A stretch of DNA of 64,000 bases, taken from Entrophospora sp. SA101. Lineage: Eukaryota > Glomeromycota > Glomeromycetes > Entrophosporales > Entrophosporaceae. The notes beneath the pieces are model-generated. The model saw only the letters and a list, made by a program, of their open reading frames with translations, did not search any database and was not told where the DNA came from. Position 1 is the first letter of the stretch. Each line of letters starts with the position of its first letter. The position numbers were made by a program, and so were the translations under genes. The stretch spans positions 519 to 64,518 of the forward strand of contig CAUDNR010001269.1 of assembly GCA_958430865.1 (NCBI GenBank). The letters are read 5' to 3'. Shown here piece by piece: positions 10,536-21,775 of the stretch.

Positions 10536-13500
10536 ATGGGCTCATTACCCCTTTTTAATCAATGGTTTATATGGCTTTTTGCCTTGACAACATGGATAAT
10601 ATGTGTTAATGGTAAATTATTATTTTCATTCAATTTCAAAACCATAACTCAAACTTAAAAATATTAATTATTTATATCTTTTTCAGCTGATAGTTATTCA
10701 TCAAACCCTTTGACATATTTGGAATTTGTTAGTGATCCTAGTATAGATATACTTCCTAGAAATAGATTTGAGTCACACAATCAAGAATATTTAATACAAG
10801 ATTTAGATGATAAATCATTACGACATGATGACTCAATGCGTATACGATTTATAGCGTTTAATAGGACATTTAATCTTCATCTTGAACCTCATTACGATTT
10901 ATTACATCCCGAAGCCACCATCACCATACACCATGCAGACGATACCAGCACCACAACACGATTACTACTTGACGATCATAGGTTGTATAAAGGATATTTA
11001 TTAGATGTTAAATTTACCGATAAACGATTAACTGAGGATATGATTGGTTTAAAGAGAAAATCCTTATCAGAAGAACTTTTTGGTTCTGTTGGTGTCCTTG
11101 GTTGGGCAAGTATTCATGTTCACGATGATGGAAGGTAATTATTATTATTAACTTTGAAAAAAAAAATTTTTTCAATGTAATATTTAACAATAGCAAATTA
11201 ATTGTAATTTTTTTTTTTTAAGTCGATCAAACAGGAAACCAATATTTGAAGGCGCATTTTCCTATAATAATGATATATATCATATTAAAACTATTGAGAA
11301 TTTCAAAATAACCCGGTTTAGAGATGATCCAGCAATACCCAATCTTTCTGCACGTCATATTAATCATCGTTATGCTACAATGGTTATATTTCGTGATTCT
11401 GATATAAAAAATTCTGATCATAATCGAAGATCTTTAACCGATGAAAATGTACAAACTTGCGGCAGCGATGATATTCTTGGTATCAAAACTAACAGAAATG
11501 ACCATCTTTTAACTCATACTGATGAAAATTCTAATCCACTTTCTCCATGGTGGAAAAGATTGGACTTTAGTTCAAACATAAAAGGAAACTTGGATGTTTC
11601 CTATCATAGTAATAGTAATAATTTATTTAAAAGAGGTGCGTCAGGTTGTCCAGATGCTAGAAAAGTTGCTTATATGGTTTGTTTTTATTCTTTAACTTCA
11701 TTTATTTTATACACTTATCCCCCCAAAAAAAGAACTCTTCTAATCAAGTCATTTATCCTATCAATGAATATTCATTCAAAAAAAAATGTGTTTAGGGTGC
11801 AGCCGCTGATTGTACATATGGTATGTTATAATATTATTGTCGGTTTTTAATTCTAATTATATTATAAATTACTTTATAAATTCAAAATAAACCTTATTTC
11901 TCTAAAAAAAACCCCTCCCTTTTTTTTCCTAGTCACTTCCTATAAATCGAGTGATGCAGCTCGAAAACAAATACTCACTGATTGGGGTACTGCATCTGCT
12001 GTTTATGAAAGAACTTTTAATGTGACGCTTGGTCTTATAAAAATTGATATACGTGATGCAGCATGTCCTGCTACCCCCGATAGTGCCGTACTTTGGAATA
12101 GAGATTGTAGTGATAGTTATTCTATAAATACTCGTTTAAGTGATTTTAGTTTATGGAGGGGAAAACTTACTAGTAAGTATATTTCCCTCGTTTATTTAAC
12201 TATTTTTTTCGATATATAAAAATTTATTTTTTGGATAAATACGATCAAATTTTAATTGTTAAATATTTTATAGATGATACTGACACAGCTTTATGGCATC
12301 TTATGTCAAAGTGCAAGTAAGTTAAAGAAAAAAAATATTATTTAGTAGTTATATCATCATCAACAACATTGATCTCATGTTATTTTAAAAAAAAATTTTT
12401 TTAACTTGTGATGCTTGCTTTTAACTAATACATATTTATAGTACTGGATCAAAAGTTGGTGTTGCATGGTTAGGTCAGCTTTGTACGATTACAGCAAATT
12501 CTCAAACCACTGGTAAATAAATAAAAACTTTTTTATATTATATTTCCATGTATTTATTATATGTATTATATATTTAATCACTCGTAATCATAATTAAAAT
12601 TAATTTAGAACAAGGTACAGCGTATGTATCAGGAACTGGTGTATCAACCATAGTTAAAGATGAATGGAAAGTTGTTGCTCATGAAATTGGACATGGATTT
12701 GGTAATTAACATTAAAAGTTAATAATATTTACTAATTATAATTGTAATAGTATTTAACATTATAATAATAATGATGATGATGATGATGATGAATTTTAGG
12801 TGCATCTCATGATTGCATAGCAGCAAATTGTCCTTGTACCAGTGCTGCTCAATGTAATTGTTGTCCATTATCCTCAACTGTTTGTGATGCCGGCGGCAAA
12901 TATATAATGAACCCAACTAGCAATGTGCTTACAAATGATTTTAGGTAAAAAAAGTTTTATTTATTTATTAAGGTTACTTAAATATATGCATATTAATTAA
13001 TATATATTATTTTATTTAGTCCTTGTTCAATTCAAGATGTATGTAGTATGCTATTAAGTATTGGTACTTGTCTTAAAGGTTTGTATTTATATTATATTAT
13101 ATTATATTATATATATATATATATATGCATTCTTAAAAAGATATGAAATTTATAAATTTATAAAATTTATAAATATACATTTAATTTTTAGATCCAAGTG
13201 ATACAAATTCAAAAATTTTAAGTCAAGCTATGTGCGGAAATGGTTTAAAAGAAGATGGCGAAGAGTGTGATTGTGAGTAATAGTTAGTTACTAATTATAT
13301 ACATATATATATATATTCAATATTCTTTACTCAAAATAAAATTTTATATAAACAGGTGGCACTGATTGTCAAAATGATCAATGTTGTGATGGCACTACTT
13401 GTAAATTCAAACCTGGTGCTGTATGCGCGTAAGTTGACTATTTATTTTGATTGCTAGAATAATTTAATGAATAAAGTATTCATATAACTAACAATTTGTA

Positions 13501-15146
13501 TGCAAATTCACATGTATATACTTGTAGTGATTCAAACGATCTGTGTTGTCTAAATTGTAAATATAAAACTGCCGGTATAGTTTGTCGACCACCAACTTCT
13601 AATTGTGACATAAGCGAAGTATGTACTGGCACGTCTGGGGATTGCCCTGTGGATAAACACATTGATGATGGAACTACTTGTGGCACAAATCTTGAATGTG
13701 CCGGTGGTATATGCACTTCAAGAGATGCGCAATGTAATGTACGCGGTTCTAAAATGGGTATCACCAAAGCATGCTCATCTGTTGAATCCACGAGTTGTGT
13801 AATAAGTTGCTTAAATCCTAATGATACTCGTTCATGTCTTGAAATGAGTGGATATTTTGTGGATGGGACACCGTGTGGTCTTGCTGGCAGATGCAATAAA
13901 GGACAATGTGCTAATGGATCACTATGTAAATTATTAATTAATCAATCAATCAATTTATTTATTCAAGTAATTTGCAAATAATAATGATGATATCTTCTTT
14001 TAATGTTAAAAAAAGTTCAAGCTATAGGATCTTGGATAGCAAAAAACCTAAAAATAGTTATTCCTGTTGGAATAATTATCGGGCTTATGATATTAGTTTG
14101 GTATGATATTGATTATTGTCGTTATTATTGTCATTATTACTATTTTTCTTTCCTCTCTTTTAAAAAATGAAACTAAAAAAACTTTTCCCCCAATAAATAG
14201 TATATGTAATTGCGTTTATCGTTCTCGTAAAAAGCGACGCTTGGCAAAAAATAAACTGTCAATATCATCGACTGATAGCTCCAGATATCTTTATTCTCCT
14301 GTAAATCCATCCCACACAACTGCCAATCTATCCAGAAGCAACCGCATCGCAACCGGTGATAATACTCCTACTCCAAGTGGATGGGTTGACCCTACACCTT
14401 ACAATGGACCCAAATCACCCCCTGAAACACATCGAAACGTACCCGCCTCATCACAGCCACGCGAAAGGATAGTGCCAATGCCAGATCCTTATCATTATAA
14501 TCGATCTACGGATCGGTTATTTCCTGGCTCATCATCTTCTTCTTCATCCTCATTATCATCATCATCACCATCACCTCCACGTCCACCACCTTCAGCACAA
14601 ACAACATCACATCAGGTGTACGATAATAATAACAACAACAACAACAACAACAACAATAATAATACAAGGTCTGTTTCACCACGTCAAATGTATGATAATA
14701 CAAGGTCTGCTTCACCACGTCAAATGTATGATAATACAAGGTCTGCTTCACCACGTCAAATGTATGATAATACAAGGACAAATCAACCATCAAATCAAAT
14801 GTATATCAATACAATGACAAATCAACCAATACAGAGACAAGATAATCAATCACCGCTGAGCGGTAATAATAGAAGGCAAAATTCACCACATCAAATGCAA
14901 ATTAATACAAGAACAAATCAACCACCTTCATCACACCAACTTAATCCAAGGACCAATCAACCAATACCACGACAAGATAATCAATCGCCAATATTATCAC
15001 CATCAGGCAGTAATAGAGGGCACAATTCACCACCAATACAACGACAAGATAATCACTCGCCAATATTCTCAGTATCAGGTAATAATAATAGAGGGTATAA
15101 TCAACCTGATCGTAATGAACCTTATAACAACGATCAATCAAGATAA
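10536..15146 (+). CDS. Fungal-type transmembrane ADAM metalloprotease, copy 1 (15 exons)
   Basis: Exons: 10536-10611, 10687-11134, 11223-11676, 11796-11820, 11933-12172, 12274-12316, 12442-12512, 12609-12701, 12800-12944, 13020-13078, 13192-13272, 13356-13428, 13528-13925, 14016-14100, 14201-15146. All introns are GT-AG and the phases close to 1078 residues. The order is: signal peptide (1-25), prodomain with a TCGSDD cysteine switch (C254), KR at 311-312, then a reprolysin domain with the zinc motif HEIGHGFGASHD (477-488) and a Met-turn YIMNP. A disintegrin region follows from CGNGLKEDGEECDCG (about 565), then a Cys-rich region, one membrane helix (about 748-768), a basic stop-transfer RSRKKRR, and a ~300-residue Pro/Ser/Asn/Gln tail. 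The tail has poly-Ser, poly-Asn, a PPRPPP stretch and SPRQMYDNTR repeats. All zinc ligands and the catalytic Glu are present. The likely role is processing of cell-surface or wall proteins. Exon 4 is only 25 nt. Confidence 0.93.
14651..14775 (+). repeat. 36-bp minisatellite inside ADAM last exon
   Basis: Three in-frame units encode NTRS(V/A)SPRQMYD, and a partial fourth begins NTRTNQPSNQMY. They follow directly on an AAC/AAT run coding poly-Asn (about 14623-14664). The repeat sits in the predicted cytoplasmic tail. The copy in block 2 is at 42669-42793 with the same unit number. Confidence 0.85.
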
Positions 15147-15383
15147 GATGAAGTTAAAAATTATAAAATTGTCATATATACATTCACACACATATATACA
15201 TAACGGGGGGTGTAAATTGTGTACAGTAATTTTTTAAAAAAGATATATTTATTTTTTGTTTAATTGTTAGAACTATTTATGTAATAATATAATTTTATAA
15301 TTTAAAAAAAGAAAGGTTTATTTAATTGTGATTTTAGAAATAACAATTAATATTAATAAAAAAACTAATAAAAATGGTTATTT

Positions 15384-16551
15384 TTATTTCCTTGAATTAT
15401 ATTTTCGTGTGTGTGTACCTTCTTTTTTGGCTGAATCTTCAACTTTTTTTATGCCTTCATCATTGACATCACTTTTATCGTTGCTTGAAAAGTTGACAAG
15501 GATTGACTGGAATAACTTTTAATGATTTACCGTCTCAACTATGCTCATAAGAATTGCAGGTAAGATTTCCTTCAGGAAAATAAGGATCAAGCTATTTTAC
15601 CTCTTTTATTAATGTCGACATCGCATATGACTCAAGAAATTCAACCGAGTAGGTAGATGGTGTAGGGGTCATTTCGAGGATCTTTGTAGGTACGAACAAC
15701 TTGAGAGTACTTAGAGGGTTATCGATCTCCAGTAATTTGTTTGTTGGGTAGGTCCAACACAAATCCATTTTTCTAACATATATTTCAAAATGGTTTTCTG
15801 TCGACATTTGTCACTGTGCTTTCATATATGATTTGACATTCAACCTTCCCTAATATTCTACCCGAGGTGGTTCATAAATTTCACTGAAATGAAATACTGC
15901 TTGCTCTTTTATACGACATGAATGGGTGTAAATATAAACTTTGTATTTTGTCAACCTAATGGAGAATTTCACCAACAAGTTCATTTATTTTCTCAATGTG
16001 TATATATATATTGGTTTCAAATAGTAATCGCTTACTGAACTGGCCCGGATCTTTGATTGTAACAACTAGCGCAGCATCTTACATGAAACTGCAAATGGAT
16101 TTTAGTTGATTTGACATTATTGCCACAAAACAAACAGCGAATCTAGGAAAATCAAATATATTCCAACCTGGTGGTGGAGGTCGTTTTTTGGCCCGTTGAA
16201 ATAATAAGCCAATCTTGACCTCTTCCAAATTTGTAGAGTTATCTTATCAGTCAGGATAAAGTGAAATCTAGAGCATGTTTGTGCCAATGCCAATAAACCA
16301 GATGTTGGAGAATCTTCAATGTGGCGTGTATATTTATAAAAGGCGCCGTTTGTTTTTTTGTAATTGGTTGGATGTGATTCAACCTGAAGATGATTATTAT
16401 TGTTGTTATTATTATTACTGTCATTGTCCGCACAAGTTTTCTTACGCTGTGAAACTTTTTCTTTATGTGATTCTTGACAAGTAAATAGGAAGACGGATTT
16501 TATAAATAATCTTGACTGTTGCAATGTTTTTCTCTCTTTCGGTTCTAACAA
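15384..16551 (-). pseudogene. Broken F-box-like protein gene, copy 1
   Basis: Read on the minus strand from 16551. A Met-started frame contains a poly-Asn run and then LLALAQTCSRFHFILTDK, followed by LQIWKRSR, which resembles the second half of an F-box. The usual basic/proline-rich follow-on (AKKRPPPPGW) is present only in another frame (about 16160-16200), so a frameshift lies near 16205. Further coding-like stretches continue to a Lys-rich end (stop at 15384-15386), but with a further frame change, stops at about 15590 and 15540, and others near 15800-15860 and 16080. This is a decayed gene, and the F-box assignment is by pattern only. Confidence 0.5.
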
Positions 16552-16728
16552 ATAATACTTGGCGATTTGATGAGGGAAATGAAAATTCCAATAATCAAAT
16601 CATTATACCCACCAAATATAGGTTTGTACTGAAACATTATTTTTTATTCTTAAAAAAGAAAAGTCTGCCTCGAAATCAATTTTTCAACTAGCATTTTTCT
16701 CCCGAATTTTTTGTTGTCGTTTTTCATC

Positions 16729-16767
<39 letters not shown>

Positions 16768-17370
16768 CCATCAATAATGCCTATATCAGTTCCTAATCCT
16801 ACATTGTCATCCACCATATTCTTTGAGCAATTTCAAAAAAATATTCGTTTGCTCCAATTTATGGTGCATATTAATAATATAAAGTAGTTATTATATGGTA
16901 GATAGTCTGGTCCCCTATTAATAAAAAGTGATTTGATGAGGTTGTTAATACTAACATCAAAGATACGATGGGCTTTTGAGGGTTAAGGTTTGGTGAATTC
17001 GTTAATTTCGGCAAATTTGAAACACATCTTGAATTATTAATATTATTAAATGATGATGACGATAATGATGATGATGATGCTGATAAAAATGATTATCACT
17101 AAATTTATGTTATACAATTTTGTTAAGGAAAGAAGGAAAGGCGTTTTTTCTAATCTGGTGCTTGTGTTGCTTTCTTATGAAGGAAAATTAGAATAGGCTT
17201 GTTATTTATTATTTCTTGACGGAAAGTATCAACTTCAGCAATTAAATCCTGTTTAAATGTTATACTAAGTTTCGTGAAACATAAAATAAAGTGAGTTTTT
17301 AAAACAATTGTTTCAATTCTTTCAAAAATAAATTAATTATTTTGAATTCTGAATTTTAAAAAATTTAATA
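16552..17370. other. Intergenic region with (GAT)n microsatellites
   Basis: No gene. A GAT run of about 12 units lies at 16731-16766, and a shorter imperfect GATGATGAC/GATGATGATGAT run near 17048-17082. The same content is at 44570-45388, with the same repeat count in the long run. Confidence 0.7.
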
Positions 17371-18191
17371 ATGTATAAATACATTGAAGTTCACATTGGT
17401 GAGAAAATTAAAGTAGTAAACATCATTTGATTAGTATTTTTAATTCGCTAATTATTAAAAAAATTTTGTTAAAAAATAGTTGAAGCAAAAGACGTTAAAG
17501 ACACTGATACTATTGGTATGTGAAGTGAATATATTAATAAACAATGTATATTTGAATTATAATATTTTTTTTAATTAAAAATAATTTAATTGATATCTTT
17601 TTATATAAATAACTAATAGGCAAAGGTTTGTATGATAAAAATTTTTAAAAAAACTCTTCCACAGAAAACCATTATGTTAATTATTTTAATTTATTTAGGT
17701 GATCCATACATTCAATTTTGGTTTGATAGTTCTGCTACAAAATATAGAACTGATGCGAGGGCTGGAACAGCCACTCCTGTTTGGGATAAAAAATTCAAAA
17801 TGTTAGTGTGTATATATATATATATATAATTCATGATAATAATTTGTTATTTCTAATATATTATTGTTATTTACATCCTCTTTTCCTCAAAAATTTAGCA
17901 AATATGAAAATCAAAAGGTTCTACATCTTCAACTTCTAGACGATGATGTCGGCAAAGATGACATTGTAAATATTGGCAATTTTTATATAATTGTTAATTT
18001 AAAATAAAAAATTTTGCTTAATCACACAATATTTAATAACATATTATTAGATTGGTGATGCGACATTAGAGCTTAGTGAGTTTGAACGTGCTGATGATAA
18101 AAGATACGTTGATAAATGGTGTAGTGTACAGTCTAAGGATGATGCAAAATCTAATGGCGAGGTCCGTGTTATTTTAGAACTTATTGATTAG
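17371..18191 (+). CDS. Small single C2-domain protein, copy 1 (6 exons incl. 6-nt micro-exon)
   Basis: Exons: 17371-17398, 17480-17515, 17620-17625, 17699-17801, 17899-17965, 18051-18191. They give 126 residues that form essentially one C2 domain. The calcium-binding loops are recognisable: DVKDTDTIGKGDPYIQFW (Asp19 and Asp25 in loop 1) and LLDDDVGKDDIIGDA (Asp cluster in loop 3). The predicted protein has no membrane segment or other domain, so it is probably a soluble protein that binds phospholipid in a calcium-dependent way. Exon 3 is 6 nt and supplies the GK of the conserved GKGDPY loop. Skipping it keeps the frame but removes these residues. It lies 2.2 kb downstream of the ADAM gene on the same strand, with no evidence of a functional link. 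Confidence 0.88.
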
Positions 18192-18372
18192 TTGAATGAG
18201 TGAAGTAATTATCTTTACATATTAAGTATTCCTCTTCTCTTCATATAAATATACATTTATGTAAATTATTAAATTATTATGCTTGTATCTTTCTTGCAAA
18301 TTGGAATTTCTCATGTACAAAATATCAAATAAAAATTTTTTTTTTTAAAAATTTTATTAAGTTAAAGGTTCA

Positions 18373-19000
18373 ATAAATTTGATAGTGTCTAAACAATCAA
18401 AAAAGTTGCTACCTCCAATTCTGGTTCTTCCTCGACTGTTGAAATTAATATTGTTTATGATTAATTTTAGAATTTTATCCAACCAACACAACTAAATCAA
18501 ATTGTCATGAATTATTGAAATCACCGCTACCGTCGAAATTTATAGCCTTAGAACTTACTTGTCGTGAAGCATCTTCAACTTCAAAGAATCTGCTTCTTCT
18601 TTTATGATTTTTTATATTTGGTTTGGCATGTTTTGAATTAATTCTTGTCTAATGATTTCCATCACCCCTTACATTAAGATATTTATTACTAGAGCGTAAA
18701 GCACTTTTCCAAAATTCCAAAAGTTGTTATTTATATCCAAACTTTTTTCAGTGTAAAAAAATTAATCATTATTAAAAAGTTTTTTTCGTTTTTGATTTAT
18801 TTGTGAAAGGAACTTCAAATATATTAATAATATTTTTTCCGATTGTAATTATTATAAGTATTCTATATTCTTATTATCAGAAACATCAATATGGACTTTA
18901 GAATCTTCTAAAACATTATGATTTAAAACATCTGCCTTGTTCAATTGTTTCATCATCAAAGTTCACACAGTCCACGCAACTATTAATCAATTCGAAATTA
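18373..19000 (-). pseudogene. Minus-strand coding relic, copy 1
   Basis: Coding-like pieces on the minus strand include a CVDCVNFDDETIEQ stretch and a DSKVHIDVSDNK stretch (18870-18995, different frames) and a basic NHKRRSRFFEVEDASRQ piece (about 18557-18610) followed by a GTAAGT donor at 18551-18556. A last piece after a CAACAG acceptor ends near 18373. No arrangement gave one open frame, so this may be a decayed gene or a gene with exons not recognised. A MITE sits immediately upstream at 19005. The family is unknown. The second copy is at 46391-47018. Confidence 0.25.
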
Positions 19001-19004
19001 GAGT

Positions 19005-19214
19005 TACAGTCTACTCTCTCTATAACGACCCTCTCTATAACGACCACCAAGTAAAATTTCTCTATAACGAACTTCCCTTTTGTCCCCGTTTCAATTTTTT
19101 ATAATTAATTTCTCTCCCTATAACGACCATCTTAATAAACTCTCTCTATAACGACCAAAAGCAGAGAAATTAGATATAGGGACAGAAGGTTCGTTATAGA
19201 GAGAGTGAACTGTA
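19005..19214. mobile_element. pogo/Tc1-like MITE, copy 1
   Basis: The terminal inverted repeats begin TACAGTCTACTCTCTC on the left and, on the opposite strand, TACAGTTCACTCTCTC on the right. Both continue into TATAACG, so about 21 of 23 positions match. The ends have the form TA-CAGT...ACTG-TA, which fits a TA target duplication. The inside is a series of CTCTCTATAACGACC repeats. The element is 210 bp long with no coding capacity, so it would need a transposase in trans. Confidence 0.85.
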
Positions 19215-20132
19215 TATTTAATTTGATCGGACAAACGTCATGTGAAATAAATTTATTTAATATTTGTCATCAATAATTGATATTTTATAACCTTCTGAAT
19301 ACTTTTTTATGCATATCGTTATCTTCTTCCATGTTTTTATGGCAATAAAACTACTGGTTTTATTTATATAGATAGATGTTGATATCAATATTAATTAATG
19401 CAGAAAGAAAGGGGGCGTAATGTAACATAACTGTATTGTATATTTTATATATATTAATTATATTAATATGTATAAGACTCCGAACGAATTGAGTCAAATT
19501 TTAAAGTGACTCAAACCAGAGTTTTAAATTGATGTTATACTTTAAAAGTAAAATGTACCCATAACTAGAATAAGATCATTTCAATGTACAGAATAGGTAC
19601 TAGTGCTGAATAGATGTGGAATGAATACATACTAATATGGAAAAATATACTTTCCAATACTAATATCCTAAAAATATGGAAGTATTTTTGGTCTGGGCAA
19701 TAAAAAAGAACATCGTGATTTGAAAAAAGATTTAAAGAACAACATCTCGAAATCTTACTATGCAAAATGGGTATGGTCTTTTTATATTGTCCAGACCCTT
19801 CTGTAGGTGAAAGTCCATTTTTTTCTATATTAATATGTATATTCCGCATTGGTATGTATTCATTTAACATTTAACATTAAGTTAAGATTGGATGGATATA
19901 AAAAATAAGGAAGTATCTTGCATAAAAACATCAACCGTTCTTATATATATGTATATTTTAACTTTAGTGGTTATTATATTGGTTGCAACATTAAAGATCG
20001 TTAAACTTTATACATTTAATAATATTATTTCAATTCAATCATTAACACCAAAGGAACAAAATTAATTATTTCGCAATAAAAGCTATTTATTTGTTTATTT
20101 TATTAATTTATGCATGCTAATTATTAATTATT
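19215..20132. other. Gene-free right end of the duplicated block
   Basis: AT-rich. The minus-strand frame at 19565-19870 shows no domain or coding-like features. The same content is at 47233-48150. Confidence 0.4.
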
Positions 20133-20390
20133 CAAGTTATTTGTTTTATTTTCTTTTATTCAAATTATTTGCTTTATTCAAATTACTATTCATTTTATCA
20201 TTTTGTTCATTTTGTTCGTTTTATTCACTTTGTTTGTTTCATTTGTTTTATTCCATTCATTTTTATTCGATTTATTCATTACTCAAATTGAATCACTCAA
20301 ATTATTCAAATTATTTTTCATTCAAACTATTTGTTTTATTCAAGTAAACCTTATTCGAATAGAAACCCTAAAGATTATGATATTATTTTA
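20133..20390 (+). repeat. Degenerate TTATTCAAA/TTTGTTCATTT simple repeat
   Basis: Short pyrimidine-rich motifs (ATTCAAATTATTTG, TTTGTTCATTTTGTTC) are reiterated from the copy-1 breakpoint to about 20345. Open frames here are low-complexity Phe/Leu artefacts. The repeat marks the right junction of copy 1 and is absent after copy 2. Confidence 0.75.
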
Positions 20391-21033
20391 GTACAAAGAG
20401 CTTTAGAAATATTTAACCAATAACTTAATTACAATTCTATAATTAGTCATATGTCTTTAATAAAACAAACACGACTTAGCTATTTAATCATTTCCTTGTA
20501 TGTGAATGCCTCCATCCATCAAATATCCATGATGGTCATGAATATGTTTGCTGTTATAATTGACACAACAAGCAATTGCATCACCCAGGTAGTAATGATA
20601 CCAAGGCCATGCATGAATGAAATTTTTAATAATGTGTGTCTACCCAGATCTCCGGGGTTCACAATAATAGATAATAAATCTGATGTTGATTACAGGCGCT
20701 AGATTTAATACAATTTTCCTGTCACAAACACGAAATAAGGCATTTTCATGCCTCCTCATAACTGTGGATTTTCTTCCACAGGTGAGGTAACTCAAACATG
20801 TTGGAGGCTTTAGACAAAACTTCCCCTTATCTCCCCCTCAGACCAGGCTGGCTGTTGTCATATGGGCATTGATCACTGATGAGGATTGGCATTTCTGTGA
20901 AGATTTCTTTGTGTTATATACCTCTAGAATAAAGTCAGTGTCTGCAACTGATTGATGCTTTGGATTTTCCTATGTTCAGAGTTTTGATCCTGGGTTGTTG
21001 TCTTGTTGGTGGCATGCCTACTCACCCCCATTT
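20391..21033. other. Gene-free stretch, less AT-rich
   Basis: 20515-21030 has a more even base composition, with a frame of 83 codons at 20451-20702, but no recognisable domain. Because it continues into the inverted coding repeat at 21034, it may be part of the same dispersed element. Confidence 0.35.
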
Positions 21034-21400
21034 TTAAATAACAAATTCAGTTAGTTAAATAAAAATCAAAGAGAAACAGAGAATTTGGGAAAATAACTAA
21101 TTTATAATATACCAAACAAAATCTGAACCATTTTATAATTTCAGGGCCACCAACCCTGCTCTGAATTGCAACCTCCCGTGCTTGAAACGAATTGCAGATT
21201 ATCTTAATATTTCTCCAGGGTTGCGACTTGTCACAGAGCCATCTTTGCCCTAGGAGTAGGATTGTTGCAGGTGGCTTTTTGTCTAATGTGCTAGCAGCCT
21301 TCTCTGGTCTGGGGAGATTAGTGAAAAGTGTCATTGATGATTGATGTAGTCTCGGCAAACTCCAGTTCCACACGCCTTCTGCCCTATAGAAAATAAACAT
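21034..21400 (-). repeat. Dispersed coding repeat, minus-strand member
   Basis: The reverse complement resembles 25690-26284. On the minus strand it reads NLPRPEKAASTLDKKPPAT, then RWLCDKSQPW, then QSRVGGPEI. The plus member reads NLPRPEMAAAMLAKKLPAT, then GWLCDHVATLEEYQENLQ, then QSRVGGPEI. The protein family is not recognised. The shared non-coding tail (about 21034-21140) matches the sequence ending at the N gap. Confidence 0.65.
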
Positions 21401-21539
21401 ATGGAATGTATAAGAATTTCCTTATATTTGATACAGAATAAATTTTTAGATACGGAATGGACGTATTTAATCTACGTTTTGAAATTTATCAATGTAATGC
21501 AATTTATGGATGTATACGGAAAATGTACGGAATTAAGAA

Positions 21540-21775
21540 AATTATAATAATAATAATAATACTGAAAAGGTATGTTTTGATTCCGCATATAAGGTACGGA
21601 ATTTGTAACATGCTTTTTGATTCCGTATATAAGTACGGAATTTATAACATACTAATACTGAAAAGGTACGTTTTTGATTCCGCGTATAAGGTACGGAATA
21701 GGGTACGGAATTTGCAACATACTGAAAAGGTATGTTTTGATCCTGCATATAAGGTATGGAATAGGTACATATTAG
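21540..21775 (+). repeat. TACGGAAT-type tandem repeat
   Basis: About four degenerate units of the form CTGAAAAGGTATGTTTTGAT-TCCGCATATAAGGTACGGAAT. It leads directly into the satellite at 21776. The same two-part arrangement is found inverted at 52951-53730. Related single units occur near 3735-3835 and 48241-48430. Confidence 0.85.

Larger units (their letters stand above)
1..20132 (+). repeat. Segmental duplication block, copy 1
   Basis: Direct repeat of 28025-48150. The coordinate offset is 28024 up to about position 2970 and 28018 afterwards, because of one net 6-bp indel. Matching stops at 20132/48150, where copy 1 continues into a TTATTCAAA-like simple repeat and copy 2 into unrelated sequence. 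The true left end may lie outside the window. The block contains the ADAM and C2 genes and several pseudogenes. Identity includes the poly-A run near 10183 and the GAT run near 16730, so the duplication is either very recent or an assembly product. Confidence 0.97.

Noticed and set aside
11380..11850. A 156-codon frame extending past ADAM exon 3
   Set aside because: After the codon at 11676 it reads through an intron with a GTTTGT donor and a TTTAG acceptor. The spliced frame restores the conserved sequence.
13480..13896. Minus-strand open frame of 138 codons
   Set aside because: It is the antisense shadow of the Cys-rich ADAM exon 13. The plus frame has the disintegrin pattern and matching splice sites. 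The same applies at 41498-41914.
14506..14793. Minus-strand frame with repeated YYHTFDVVKQTL
   Set aside because: It is the antisense reading of the 36-bp repeats and the Asn codons in the ADAM tail. The plus strand is spliced into the protease.
20114..20391. Phe/Leu-rich open frames
   Set aside because: They are produced by the TTATTCAAA-like simple repeat and have no protein features.
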